Source: Isoetes taiwanensis (Eukaryota; Streptophyta; Lycopodiopsida; Isoetales; Isoetaceae). From it: a stretch of 64,000 nucleotides of DNA. The notes beneath the pieces were generated by a model. The model saw nothing but the letters and a program-made list of their open reading frames with translations, had not been told where the DNA came from and searched no databases. Positions 10,798 through 22,295 of the stretch are shown here, in pieces. The translations under genes and the position numbers were made by a program. The stretch is from the NCBI GenBank assembly GCA_021234155.1, contig JAJEKV010000204.1:46878-110877 (forward strand). Direction: 5' to 3'. How positions within the stretch are numbered: the stretch's first letter is position 1; every line of letters starts with the position of its first letter.

Positions 10798-13177
10798 TGG
10801 CAAGTCGGTTTGGAGCATCATTGTTAAGTGGCATTAAAGTATATGAAGGTGGTCCAGGTTTCCAGATCTGGAAAGAACAAATGAAGAATGTGCTAGAAAC
10901 TGAAAACTTGTGGGATTTGTTGGATGAATCTAATAGTTCATCAAGTGTGGTTGCAGGTAGAAGAGAGAGCAGCTCTTCTGACAGTGGTGCAACTGAAGGA
11001 GAAAGTGCAGGTGGCAGGCAACTGGCCAAAGTTAAGGAAGCCTATGCTATATTGACGAGCAAAATAGGAGCCTCAATTTTGCTTAAGGTAAGGGGAAAGT
11101 CTCCAGGAGAAATATGGAAATATTTGCTTAAGAATTTTGAGGAAAAATCATCCTCTTAATAGATATTCTTGATAAAGAGCTCAGGAAATTAAAGCTCAAG
11201 GAGGAGGATGAAGTTTTTCTCTAAATTTGATAACATAGTGGCAGATTTAGAGGGTGCTGGAGTTTTGTTGACTGAACGACAACAGGTGTTGCATGTGGCT
11301 AGAGCAGGTGTTGCATGTGGCTAGAGCTGTGGCAGGAAATAGGCAGTTAGCTACATTAATCAGAAATGTAGCAAAAACAAGGGAGATAGCAGAAGAAATG
11401 ATCAGAACTGAATTCGAGCAGCATAAGGTACTGTCAGAATCTGATGATGACAATGTGGAAGTGTTATTTACAGGAAAGGGAAAATATAGAGCAAATAAAT
11501 CAGGTGACACAAAGGGAAAAGGGCAAATTGGCCCTTGTTATCATTGTAAGGCACATGGCCATTTGAAAGCAGACTGCCCTAAGCTAAAGGAAGTGGAATG
11601 CTACAACTGTGGGGGAAAAGGGCATTTTGCAAATAAATGTGCTAGCAGCAAAAGAGGGAGAGGCAACAGAGGAAAGGGACCATATAGAGGACGAGATAAG
11701 GAGATCAAAAGGCAAAGTTCTACTGTGAACGTGACTCAAGAAGTGGATGCTGAGGTAAACAATTCTGAAACTTTTTCATGCTCTAGCAAAGGAACTAACA
11801 TTTCAAATGATCTATTAATTCTAGATAGTGGAGCAGAGAAAACAGTGACAGACTCAGCCGAAATATTGAAAAGCAAGGATGAAGGAAGAAAGGGATATGT
11901 CAAGCTTGGAAATGGGAAACTCCAAAGTGTGCAATGTGCTGGGATCTTAGAGATTTTTGATTTGGAAGGGAAGGCAGTAGAATTAAAAGATGTTTTGTGT
12001 GTACCAAGTTTAGTTAGAAACTTAATTTCCATAGGTCAATTAGTAGACATGGGATATACTGTCAATTTTGACAGAAAGCAATGTACTATTCTACTTGGAA
12101 ATGAAATTAAGTTTTTTGGGAAAAGAATTAGAAATCTTTTTGGCATTGAAAATAATTGTTTACCAACAGTTAATGCTGTTGTAGTAACAGATCTTAGCAT
12201 GTGGCATCAAAGACTTTGTCATGCAAGCAATAAATACATCAAACAGATGATTAAACAGGGATTAATTGAGGCAAAGGACTGCAATAAAAATACAAGGAGC
12301 TGTCTTGGATGTATGATGGGAAAACATACAAGATTACCTTTCAAAAAATAGATTCTAGAAATCGTACATACAGACCTATGTGGTCCACTTAATGTAAGGA
12401 GCATTGGAGGAAAAAGGTATTTTATTACCTTTATTGATGATTATAGTCGAAGAACCAAAATTGCATGTTTGAGAACCAAAGATGAAGCTTTTGAAGCATT
12501 CAAAGAATTCTTAGCAGAAACAGAACTTGAAACTGGAAAAAGAATCAAGTGCTTGAGGTATGATAGGGGAGGGGAGTTTATTTCTAATGAGTTCAAAAAA
12601 TATTGCAAAAGCAAAGGCATTAAAAGGCAATTGACTTGCAGATTCTCACCACAACAGAATGGTGTGGCAGAGAGGAAAAATAGGACAATTTTAAATGCTG
12701 TAAGGGCTATGCTCAAGCATACTGGGTTGTCAAATTACCTTTGGGAAGAGGCAGCCAAAACTGCTGTAGAAATTCAAAATATATTGCCATCTTCTAGTGT
12801 CAATGGTAATAGATTAAAACAAGGTGTTGATGAAATAAATCTAACTGAAATATTAGCTATGATAGACTTTGAAGTACCTAAGATCTATGATGAGGCAGTT
12901 AAAGGAAGTGAGTCAAAAAATTGGAAAACAGCCATGGAAGAAGAATTAAATGCATTCAAGGGAACAGAGACATTTGAATTAGTTGACTTGCCAAAGGGCA
13001 GAAAAGCAGTAGGTTGCAAATGGATATACAAGATTAAACAGGGGACAAAAGAACATTCTATAAAATATAAAGCCAGATTGGTTGCTCAGGGCTTTACTCA
13101 AAAAAAGGGAATTGATTATGAAGATACTTTTTCCCCTATAGTAAAAATGGCAAGTATACGGATGTTGTTAGCAATAG
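10798..13177 (+). pseudogene. Copia gag-pol, 5' half, with internal deletion
   Basis: The gag starts at ATG 10798, just after the PBS (MASRFGASLLSGIKVYEGG, FQIWKEQMKNVLE), and stops at about 11157. A tandem 22-bp duplication (11284-11305 repeated) and a frame change separate it from the main frame at 11293-12351. That frame has two zinc knuckles (CYHCKAHGHLKADC, CYNCGGKGHFANKC), the protease LDSGAEKTV, and the GAG-pre-integrase domain (MWHQRLCHASN, CLGCMMGKHTRLPF). A TAG at 12349-12351 interrupts; the same frame continues with integrase ([27 protein letters not shown]). About 250 residues of integrase C-terminus and hinge are missing before RT begins ([43 protein letters not shown]). The frame then hits the inversion breakpoint at about 13177. 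Confidence 0.93.
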
Positions 13178-14284
13178 AACGAGCATCTTAGATCTTAGCC
13201 CATTGACCCAATATTGTGGAGTGTGCTAGGGAGGCCAAATTCTTGTGAGTAAACTAGTTACTTCCTAGTTACTCCTGGCTTTTCTCCTGGTGTGGTTTCA
13301 GCTCTTTAAATGTCGTGTTGGCTTTCTATCCCTAATTTACCAGTGGATATGCTGTGCAAATGGGTTGGGCATGCACATTTCCCTCTCCATTGTTAATGGA
13401 CCTGACATATGCGTCTCTATTCCAATTGACCACCCTATCCTACAGTGTGGTGGTCAAAAGTGGCAATTATTACAAGACGATAACTTTGACTTTGTTAAAT
13501 GGTATAGAACTTGCATGTATGTTTCTAAATAATCGTGCAGTTTCATCTGCTACTCTTCAATCCCATACTAGATGTGCCTCCAACTTCTTCTGTTCAGTCC
13601 CTAAAGACTCCACCTCTTGCGTCTTCCACTACTACCCCTTCACTTGTTTCTTCGTTTTCATCGACAATCTCTATTACTACATCTCCTATAATGTCTACTT
13701 CAGTCACTACTCCTATATGTACATCTTCTGTTGTCTCTCTTTCTGTGAGTTGTCCCTCGATCTTGGTATCTCCTCTTGTCTCCTTTTCATGTAAGGCATA
13801 TTCAATCCCAATGTCATCTGATGGTGTATCACATGCTATTGTACCATTTACTGCACCTCTAACCACATCTTGTGTGCAAGACAATGTAGTGCCTAGTATG
13901 CTGATTGTCGCATCACACACTATGGAGAAATCTCATTTTGCACAAATCTCATTTTGCACATGTGGAAGCTCCAATAGCTTCTTCTGCAATTAATTCTGTC
14001 GCCTTCAGTGTAGTTAGATCTGTTCGATGCAGTGGGCAAGTTAAGGGTCATTGTTGGACACATGTTTCACTCAAGAAGGCATCTCGACAAAAATGAGCTC
14101 CAACAGTCCATATTGATGATTTAGAATCAAAGGTTTATTTTGCACATAGTAAATCTGAGAATCCCAGGTAGCTTTGCACAGAGGGACTATTTTTCCTCTG
14201 TATTTTAAACTTGTACCTCAGACTTTATGTATTTATTTTCATGATTTAATGATGGATATATCTGTTGTCCTTCCAAAAAAAAAA
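13178..14284 (+). other. Unidentified transcript-like stretch ending in poly(A)
   Basis: After the inversion breakpoint there is AT-rich DNA with a long Ser/Thr/Pro-rich frame (13535-13993) and no recognisable domain. It ends in a 3'-UTR-like region and a pure A run at about 14274-14284, preceded by GTCCTTCC, very like the LINE tail at 5331-5364. I take it for the 3' end of another LINE or a processed-transcript relic. The coding content is not identified. Confidence 0.35.
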
Positions 14285-16036
14285 ACTAGCAAGAAGCACA
14301 CCAGAAGGCTTTAGCGAGGTAAGACTCGCTAGGCATGCCAGGGGTTGTGGTCGAGCAAGGTCAAGCTAAAAACTATCAAAGGGCCAAACAAGGTACCCAA
14401 GTTTTTCGCATCTTGAACATGTATGGTATATAATAGACGGATCTGCTTTTTCCATTTAGAAGATGGAAAAGTCATATTCCAGGCCGAATGTCCATTTAGA
14501 ATTCTATAGAAAAATACAAACTACTAGTACGACGGGCTTGGGGAATGAGTTTTGGATTGGATTGGTTGCGTAGCCGGGTTAGGTTGCTTGAGGAATGAGT
14601 TGAGTTGAATTGGTTGCATAGTTGGGTTAAAAACCAAATGATACAAATGGAGCGTCTAGCAAGATAACATATTTGTTGACACAAGATGATAATGAATATG
14701 CTTTTTCATCCGAAACATAAAGCTAGATGCAAAGAATTAAAAACAAAGAGGTTGAATTGATGAAGATGATGAACCCATAAGCAAATGCATCAATTTTAAA
14801 AAACTATTCTTTTTTTACTTCAAATTCCTCGGCCTGCACCTAATGTTCTGTGACTATTTTATTAAGAAATAAGGGAATTACCAATTTAAAATAATTTGTT
14901 TACAAGTCCAGCAATAGTGTTGAAGCATCTTCCATATAAAATTCAAGAAATTTTCCAACTTTCTTGGCCCTACGATGCGAAAACTTCAAGATCAATGGAC
15001 ATTATTCATTTAGGCTGACGTGGCATGATATGTGGATGATATATACCATGTTGGGGCAAGAAGTTCTATCTTTGACTTATGAGACTTTGTTACAGACCAG
15101 TCTTCAGCAAGCTCTATATATAAGGTAATCCCAGTTAGAAATTTAAGGGAAGAAAAACAGTGACGGCATAATGAAACAATCAAGGGCTTTACTAGTTTTA
15201 TGCTTGTCTAGGACAAACTGATAGCATCTTAAAACTGGGACATGAGTGTTTTCCCTTCAGATGGATCATCGTAGTTTTCTGGCATGGTATATATAATGGA
15301 CATTTCCACTGCTAAAACACAAGCTACAACATCAAAGGTGAAACAAGACCAAGACCTAATGATCTTGTTCATAGCGCAACAATTGATGACTACAAAGACA
15401 ACATATTAAATTTATTCATAGTGCGATGCACATGAATTACAAATTTAGAATATCAGACGGCTATATGAAGATGTAGACTGAGAAATTATGTTAGCAATTA
15501 TTGGTTCCGAACAACGGGATGATATACGTAAAACCCTAGCTTCACAATTTTTTTTTGTGAAAGTGTATGCCCTATTAGTCTATTGTCCAATTGGTAATCC
15601 AAGAGCCAACCACAAATGTAGCAGCCAATGTAAAACATCCAGGAGATTTCAAGGGCCATTGATCTGCAAAAAATAAAAAGCAGGGATAAATGATTGATAT
15701 TCTTGTAAATGGAAATGCAATGGCAAAAATCATGATGTCCTAGTTCTTGGAGGTTTTCTTTACAACCTCAACTGCATTTCATGTATTCAATACAATTCTT
15801 TCTTTCTCTTCCAATATCTTAATTCATCCACATACAATAATGACGGAGGACTATCCCATGCGAGTAGCTGAAAAATTAGAGCGCCTTCATCCTGAAAACA
15901 ACATTATGGATTTAGAGATCACCATTGAACAGGAAGTCGTAACTACGCTTTATTGCACATCAAACATGACAAAACAAAGTTAGATCAAACATGTCAGCAT
16001 CCCATGAAGTAATAACCCAGATGCATTATTAATTGA
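14285..16036. other. Intergenic, minor internal repeat only
   Basis: No coding region is supported here. An imperfect duplication of about 60 bp lies at about 14535-14635 (GGGGAATGAGTT..GGTTGCGTAGCCGGGTT and GAGGAATGAGTTGAG..GGTTGCATAGTTGGGTT). The rest is AT-rich, with only short frames lacking motifs. Confidence 0.45.
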
Positions 16037-16041
16037 ACTAG

Positions 16042-16388
16042 TGTTACGATTCTGAGCTAGAGTCTAAAAATATGTAACAGTCGCTTAAGGGATGCTTTAT
16101 TGGGCACAGCCAATTAAGGCCAGAGGGAAAAAGGCTAAAGAGAGAGCACAGCTTATAAATAGAGAAGAGGACTTATAAATAGGGAAGAGGACTTATGAAT
16201 AGAAAAGTGGACATATGAATAGGGAAGGACGTTGAAGGAAGGGATGTGTGGTTTGGCGATTGGCTTTTGCTGTCTCTCTCTGCTCGGGGGTGAATCTAAG
16301 GATTCTATGGTTGGGTGGAGAGTTCTGCCTTTTCCCTGCTGTGTGCTAGGATAAGAACTTAGCTGATTTCTGAGTTGGATTCGTAACA
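16042..16388 (+). repeat. 5' LTR of the gag-only element
   Basis: 347 bp, TGTTACGATTCTGAG...GATTCGTAACA, with TG...CA ends inside a short TGTTACGA/TCGTAACA inverted repeat. It contains a local tandem array of about 20 bp (CTTATAAATAGRGAAGAGGA, about 16151-16225) that includes TATAAATA boxes and is a likely promoter. Confidence 0.95.
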
Positions 16389-16410
16389 GTGGTGCTTTCA
16401 CTGAGAGCTG
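16389..16410 (+). promoter_or_regulatory. Primer-binding-site region of the gag-only element
   Basis: GTGGTGCTTTCACTGAGAGC follows the LTR directly. The TGGTGCTTTCA..GAGAGC pattern occurs at this position in plant Gypsy-type elements. I cannot name the tRNA from sequence alone. Confidence 0.65.
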
Positions 16411-16450
16411 GTAATTGAAAGCGAGTCTGCACACAATCTGAGCGGAAGAC

Positions 16451-17657
16451 ATGGATTTACCTGCTGGTGAGGGGTCGAGCGCTTCACGCCGACGTTTTAA
16501 GAAGTCGTTTTAAGAAGTCGTCAGGACTGTCCTTGGAAGTTCTGCCGGAAAAGGATGATGGCCTTGGAAAAGGTATGCCCGATGGGTCTGGTTTACAAAA
16601 GCAGAAGAAAAAGTTTGAGATGGCATTAGATGCTTCAGAAAATCAAGTTCCACTGGTAAGTGGAGGATTTCTACAAGATTCTCTGATGTTGGATGCTCGA
16701 AAGGGTCGTGGTCACACAGAGGGTGCTCCGATTGGTGATGAGGAAGATTCGTTGGAAAGGACAATGCGAGAATTGTTAGCTGAGATCAAAAAGTTCAATG
16801 ATCGAAAGGTCTCTGAGAGCACAAAATTTAACAGCCATAAGGTAGCACGTCGACCCCGACATGATGAGCCAACCAATTGTGATGATTCAAAGTCTCGAGA
16901 TTCCTCGCCTGATGGGAGTTCTCCAGATGGAGGGGATAATTCTGATGGTTCTGACCGTCCTAGGGATAAAAAGCAAGCTGCTAAAAAGAAGTTTCCGAAA
17001 GATCCTAAGGAAGTTCTTACATTCTTTCAGGGCGAACGTGATGGTGTCTCGCTGTTGCAGTGGATAACCAAGATGGAGGATTTCTTTCAAGAACATGGTC
17101 ATTCAGAGGAGCGGAAGTTGTATTGGGCCCGTTGTCAATTGGAGGGGAAACCAGTCTTGTGGTGGTCTACTGTCTTGAAGGAAGAACGTGATGCAGGATA
17201 TCCTGTTGTTACTTGGGCACGTATGCAGAAATTGCTCAAGCGGGAATTTCTTCCCGATGATTTTGAGGATGATCTTAAATATCAATGGCAAACTTTACGT
17301 CAGAGAGGGGATGAAACAGTGAAAGATTTTACGAGTCGGTTTAACTCCTTGCTAAGTCTTCTTCCAGGGATTTCTTCTCACGATCGGCGGGTACGATTCC
17401 TTACGGCTTTACGAAAGGAGTTTTCTTTTATTAAGTTGTTGCGGCCCAAAACTTTACAACAAGCTCGCACGATGGCTTTAGCTCATGAGGCTCACAACAC
17501 TCGGGCACAATCCGAGTCCCATAAGAGGTGGTCACAATACAGGTCTCAGGTGATGACTTCAAAAGCTGAGCTTCCACAAGATTCCAAACAACAAAATTCA
17601 ACATCCGATTTGTTTGGGGAAGCTCTTTTTGATTGGAATTCCGCTAAACCCTTTTGA
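16451..17657 (+). pseudogene. gag of the young LTR element, frameshifted near its start
   Basis: The likely start is ATG 16451 (MDLPAGEGSSASRRRFKKS). A 13-bp tandem duplication (16495-16507 and 16508-16520) shifts the frame and creates a TAA at 16511-16513. Beyond it the correct frame is open to 17657; its first in-frame ATG is at 16575. The retrotrans_gag domain spans about codons 190-345 of that frame (FFQGERDGVSLLQWITKMED, KLYWARCQLEGKPVLWW, LLKREFLPDDFEDDLKYQW, LRQRGDETVKDFTSRFNSL). Ahead of it is an acidic, Ser/Asp-rich linker. The frame stops just where a CCHC knuckle would start; CYNCGK is readable in the next frame at 17659-17677, after which homology ends. So pol was lost by a deletion at the knuckle. 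Confidence 0.9.
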
Positions 17658-18262
17658 TTGTTATAATTGTGGTAAAACCTACTTATAATGCTAGCGATCG
17701 GGTCGGGACTGCGTCCACGAGGTGGCAATAAAGAAGACAGCCGAAGCGATAAAAGATCTGTTCGGGGCTCTGAAGCTGCGGAAGCTTCTGACAATTGAGG
17801 ACAATTGTTTTTTTTTCCCGGTGGGTAGCCACCAAGATCTGTGTAGACAGATCTCCGGCCTGGTAGGTCGAGGACCAAGTTAACTGGTCTAGGAGCATGA
17901 TGCTCAGCCTTGGGAGGAGTCTAATCCCCAAGAGGTATTAGCAAGACTAATACTGGCAGTGTACACTGTGCCTTGAATAGGCAAGAGTCCAAGAGGACGT
18001 AGCATCAGTTGGTAGCCTGATGGATAGGCCGTATGGGTTGGGAGTCATGACCCCAAACATACTGACGACTTTTTACGCGTTGTCTTCGGCCAAAAGATGA
18101 TGGGATAAAGGCAGAAAGGAAAGGTGATGGGTGGCGAGTCCAGTCACTTTCCTTTGCCCTTTGCAGTTTGCCTAAGTTCGAGGAACTTAGAGACAGATTT
18201 CTTGTGTGATTTCTGGCATTGGGAAGCACAACTGAGGACAGTTGTCTTTTACCCCGGTGGGC
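17658..18262 (+). other. 3' non-coding region and polypurine tract of the gag-only element
   Basis: No coding capacity. The words GAGGACA(A/G)TTGT, a T tract and CCCCGGTGGG/CCCGGTGGG occur twice: at 17797-17827 and again at 18231-18262, directly before the 3' LTR. The second copy is in the PPT position. The first may be a PPT from an older terminus or a local duplication. Confidence 0.6.
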
Positions 18263-18609
18263 TGTTACGATTCTGAGCTAGAGTCTAAAAATATGTAACA
18301 GTCGCTTAAGGGATGCTTTATTGGGCACAGCCAATTAAGGCCAGAGGGAAAAAGGCTAAAGAGAGAGCACAGCTTATAAATAGAGAAGAGGACTTATAAA
18401 TAGGGAAGAGGACTTATGAATAGAAAAGTGGACATATGAATAGGGAAGGACGTTGAAGGAAGGGATGTGTGGTTTGGCGATTGGCTTTTGCTGTCTCTCT
18501 CTGCTCGGGGGTGAATCTAAGGATTCTATGGTTGGGTGGAGAGTTCTGCCTTTTCCCTGCTGTGTGCTAGGATAAGAACTTAGCTGATTTCTGAGTTGGA
18601 TTCGTAACA
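18263..18609 (+). repeat. 3' LTR of the gag-only element
   Basis: 347 bp. I compared it base by base with 16042-16388 and found no difference. It is followed by the target duplication ACTAG. Confidence 0.95.
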
Positions 18610-18614
18610 ACTAG

Positions 18615-21300
18615 TCTTTTCAGCATGGGGGAGATTTATTCCCAGCTTATCAATGAAAGTAGAGTGAACTGGAATCACCAGAGAGGCTGAGTTTGTAAAG
18701 GATGATGAAGGAATAAAGTCCATGTGCACCTACTTTCACAAATATATTTTGAAATCTAGCCTCAAAAAAGAAAGTCCTAAAAGTATGAAGAGTCTTGAAG
18801 ATGGTGATTCGTAATGGCAGCTCTGTTAACTATATATTTCCATTTTCTTTATATTGTCACAGGTTCTGTATACAAAACAGCTCCAGCAATACGGCATAAG
18901 ATCATTGGCCATATATGCTTGGCATAACAATGATTCAAATTGAAAGCAAGAAATCAATTGGAAACCCTGGCAGAACAATAAAACAGAAGTGCAAAATCAG
19001 AGGGCTTAGAATGATGGAAAATATATTAGATCCTCTGCAAACCTTTCTGGCAAAGTCGCGCCACGTGGAGCATGCCGAGATCATGAGTACATCCTATATG
19101 GCCTTATCTGTTGGCCAGAGCTGGAAGCAAGAAAAAAGAAAACCGCGAAGTTTCAGATTTAAAAAGGAAGAGTATTATTTGTGAAGATGGCAAAGATTGG
19201 CATGTTAGCCCTAAACCACACCTCAATCTGTAGCCAAAAATCAATCTTGCTGACCCATACAAAAGTAAAACTTCAAAGCTTTATACCTTGAAGAGCCATA
19301 AATGCGAAAAAGGAAGGTTGGAATGAGATTTGATGGCAATGCATGTTGAAGAACATGAAAAACAAGCTTTGCTTCATCAATCTCCATGCCAATTTCCTAG
19401 GCTTATCTAATTTGCATGCCTTAGATTTGGGAAAATGAAGATCTAACTCAATCTTATGTTACGTTGAGAGACTACTTGTAAACTGTTTGATTAAACAGCA
19501 ATGTTGCAATCTTTGCCATTGGTTCTTTTCTATGCTTCTGGAAAACTCAACAAGACTAGAGACATGATAAAGAGGCTCCAAAGATGACAGAAATCCAGCT
19601 CTTCAAAATGAATCCCAAGCCTTAGATGCTTGCATTAATAAATATTTATAGAATTGGGGGGCGGTTTGTCTGTCGATGGTAAAAGTCAAGCATACACTTG
19701 GAGACACAGTCACATCCGAGATTTAATAAATGGTAGATGCAACACGTCACTGTGTGAGGTATGACATTTTGTATAGTAATATAGCTAAACAAATAGTAAC
19801 GGGACCCATATAGACCTTGAAAGATGCGATGGTTCACACTGTCCACAAATGAACCATATCGCTAGAAGAAGGTATTTTCTTAAAGCTCTTAGTTGTGTCT
19901 TGTAGATCCAACTTTTAGCTCTATCTAAACGAAATCTAATTTGAACAACAATGAAGCTTTGGAAATAGTGGCAGCGAATAGCGGAGTGACTAGTCAGAAA
20001 TAGATACAAAATTCAAATTTGACGAATGCATATAGGCAGCCTAACATACATTTTAGCTACGGAAGAATAAAGGACATACCTGCATCAAGATAGCGGAGTG
20101 AAACTAATTTCTGATTGCGGTGTTGGCACTGGAATATTGGTGCATCCCTTAAATAAATTGCAGTGCCAAAATTCTAAGACATGCCTCACATTTCAGCATA
20201 ACTCCTTATATAAAGATGGTGTTTCGTCCAATGCAACTTCTTGCTGCCAGAATGGAGAGCTTTCAATCAGAAGGCATTTGGTTACAAGATGATGACTCCT
20301 TCGACATGTCTGTGGTAGTAGGAAGTCAGAAGTTCAAATGTCAGCCCATAGAATAAGCAGAAGCAAACACTATTTAAGGATAGCATCTACAGCTAGTTCC
20401 AGACAAATTGCCTTAAGGCAGGTAAATGTGGCACAATATACAAGCGAAGCACTGAGACTAACCCGATGATAAGAATCCATGGAGATGCAGCTTGCCATTG
20501 CGCACTGCCATTGCTTCGATTTTTGGAGATGAATCATTGAGATCAACAAATTGCTTGAACATCATATAATGTCGCTTATCAAACATGCTGGCATCATAAA
20601 TTATGCACAAAAACCTGTACTGCTACTACCGAACAAGTCTTGAAAAGCTTAGTCTATTGCATGACAAATACTCTGCTTTTACCTGTATTTAAGGGCAATT
20701 TTCTAAATGGCACAAAGAGAGGTGCATTTGGGTACGGAGACGAAGTAGAAATGCCTTCAGACACGAAGTATTTAAGGGTTATAATAGCTCTGCAAGCTAA
20801 AAGGTACGAAGATGATTCCTAAAAATAGAGAGATATTGATGGAGAAAAAAGTTATGGATTATGCGAATCACTCAACGCAGAATGAATGCAGGCAATTTTA
20901 GCTTGGCTATCGAAAGGATCAATCGATGCAAACCTAGAAATGCTGATGAAGAGCCCATACAACCCGACTCTGGCAGGTACTGCAGCTGGAAACGTAAAAA
21001 GGAAAAAAATACTATAAGCACCAAATCCGGAAACGAAGCATGAATCCAAAACCGGTATCTGATAGCAAATGTGCTCCAATAGAGGACGAAACATAGATTA
21101 AGAGGAAAGAATGGATGCCCCAAATTGCGATGTTATTCAGTTATATTCATGTTCTTTAAAAATGAAAAAATTCAAGTGTGGCCTTGAATTCCTTCTTCAT
21201 TCCATCATCTCGATCGCCTTGCACCTCCTCTCATCTCCATTAGAATTTCCTTGGCATTTTCTAATTTCGATAGCCGTCGATTTTTAAAATTGAGGATTTA
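18615..21300. other. Intergenic, no feature seen
   Basis: AT-rich DNA without repeat boundaries or long frames. The frame at 18915-19184 (89 codons) and that at 20861-21043 lack motifs and are listed only as open stretches. Confidence 0.45.
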
Positions 21301-21598
21301 ACGTTGTAGACTAATGCTACGGTAGATTTTGATGAGGTGGAAGTACGAGATGCTAACTCATCTGGAATTACAGATGATCTAGCTAAGAATCTACTCAAAA
21401 TACCTGCTCCTGAAGAACTGCTACCTGCTCCGAGGTCTCCATCGATTTGCAAGTGAGTTGGAGTAGACTTGCCTTCTCCTAATGCTATAGATTATGCTGC
21501 TACCACTGTAAACTATGCTGCTACCACTGTAAACTATGCTACAGAAGACCATCTTAAACGAAGATGGGAGTGCAAGCTGGGATTAGGAACTGGTGGAG
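21301..21598 (+). pseudogene. Exon-like segment with one in-frame stop, unidentified
   Basis: One frame reads TVDFDEVEVRDANSSGITDD, then KIPAPEELLPAPRSPSICK, a TGA at 21451-21453, and on through LPSPNAIDYAATTVNYA to CKLGLGTGGG. It ends at a plausible splice donor, GAG|GTAAAA (about 21598). A 21-bp unit encoding AATTVNY is duplicated in tandem at about 21498-21540. The composition and donor suggest a decayed exon of a host gene. I do not recognise the protein, and no neighbouring exon was found. Confidence 0.35.
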
Positions 21599-22043
21599 GT
21601 AAAAAGTGGCCTAAGTTTAGGGTTTAGCCTTTTATGTGTTAAGGGTTCACATGAAAGGCCACTTGGCTGTGCATCCCTGTGGCAGTTATCATATGGAATA
21701 TGGAATGAAGCCACGTGGAAATCTTTCCTTCCTTAGGTTGGCTAAGTTATATACTTAACTTGGCCATGCCCTCCCCTCCACACACACACGCGCGCGCACA
21801 CACAAAAAAGTGTATATAAGTGTATGGTGACATTTTTATAGGGGACTATAGTCATAAAATACGACTGTCACATTGAGATATGACACCATTTATGACTCCA
21901 AACTAAAAACTAAAAAATATGACACCCAGAATTGAAGTTGTTTTTCCACTATAAGGTAGCATAAAATAAGACACCAATAAAATGCTAGCGCAAAACCATC
22001 AAAAAATAAGACATCTTATTTTAATGATATAATTGTCTTGTTT
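21599..22043. other. Intergenic with a short CA/CG repeat
   Basis: No gene. A small alternating CA and CG tract lies at about 21779-21806, and a word TATGACACC is repeated nearby. Confidence 0.5.
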
Positions 22044-22280
22044 ATCCTATGGCTCGGATCGTATGTTGGGGCTTCTATGTGCTTCTTGTTTCGATATTGG
22101 GAGCGCCTATGATTTTGAAATATAGAATACATGTTCTCCTAAGGTTTTGGAATATGAAATACCAGGACTCATCTCTATACGAGTTCGCATAAGATTTTAG
22201 AATTTGAGATATGGAGACTCGAACCTCTACCAAAATAATTCAATATCCAAATAAGAATGATTTTACCCATGCAACCAACA
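22044..22280 (-). repeat. tRNA-derived SINE-like copy 1
   Basis: On the minus strand this starts with a tRNA-like head: an A-box-like word GGTTGCATGGGTAAAA (about 22263-22278 on plus), then a B box GAGGTTCGAGTCTC (22215-22228). A body ending in CATACGATCC and CATAGGAT follows. Two further copies lie within 1 kb. The B box is close to the tRNA consensus GGTTCGANTCC. Confidence 0.6.
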
Positions 22281-22295
22281 AACTAACATGCTTAT

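Larger units (their letters stand above)
5702..13177. mobile_element. Single Ty1/Copia element split by an inversion
   Basis: The 3' half lies at 5702-7516 (minus) and the 5' half at 10098-13177 (plus). Together they make one complete element of about 4.9 kb: LTR, PBS, gag, protease, integrase, RT, RNase H, PPT, LTR. The RT is cut at equivalent points (GCAATAG at 13171-13177; GTAGCACTTAAAG starting at 7516), so the two pieces complement each other without overlap beyond a few bases. Both outer LTR ends carry the same target duplication in opposite orientation, and both abut halves of one LINE. The 7517-10097 stretch is the original 5' flank, now reversed relative to the 3' half. Confidence 0.85.
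16042..18609 (+). mobile_element. Young gag-only LTR retrotransposon (TR-GAG-like)
   Basis: This 2,568-bp element is bounded by identical 347-bp LTRs and a 5-bp target duplication, ACTAG (16037-16041 and 18610-18614). Inside are a PBS-like site, one gag frame and a purine/pyrimidine tract before the 3' LTR. There is no protease, RT, RNase H or integrase. Such non-autonomous elements with only a GAG domain have been described in plants as TR-GAG. The gag resembles Gypsy-type retrotrans_gag, so it presumably moves using enzymes from a Gypsy relative. The identical LTRs indicate a very recent insertion. Confidence 0.92.

Noticed and set aside
5702-13177. Two independent Copia copies in opposite orientation
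   Set aside because: The halves complement each other at the same RT position and share one target duplication.
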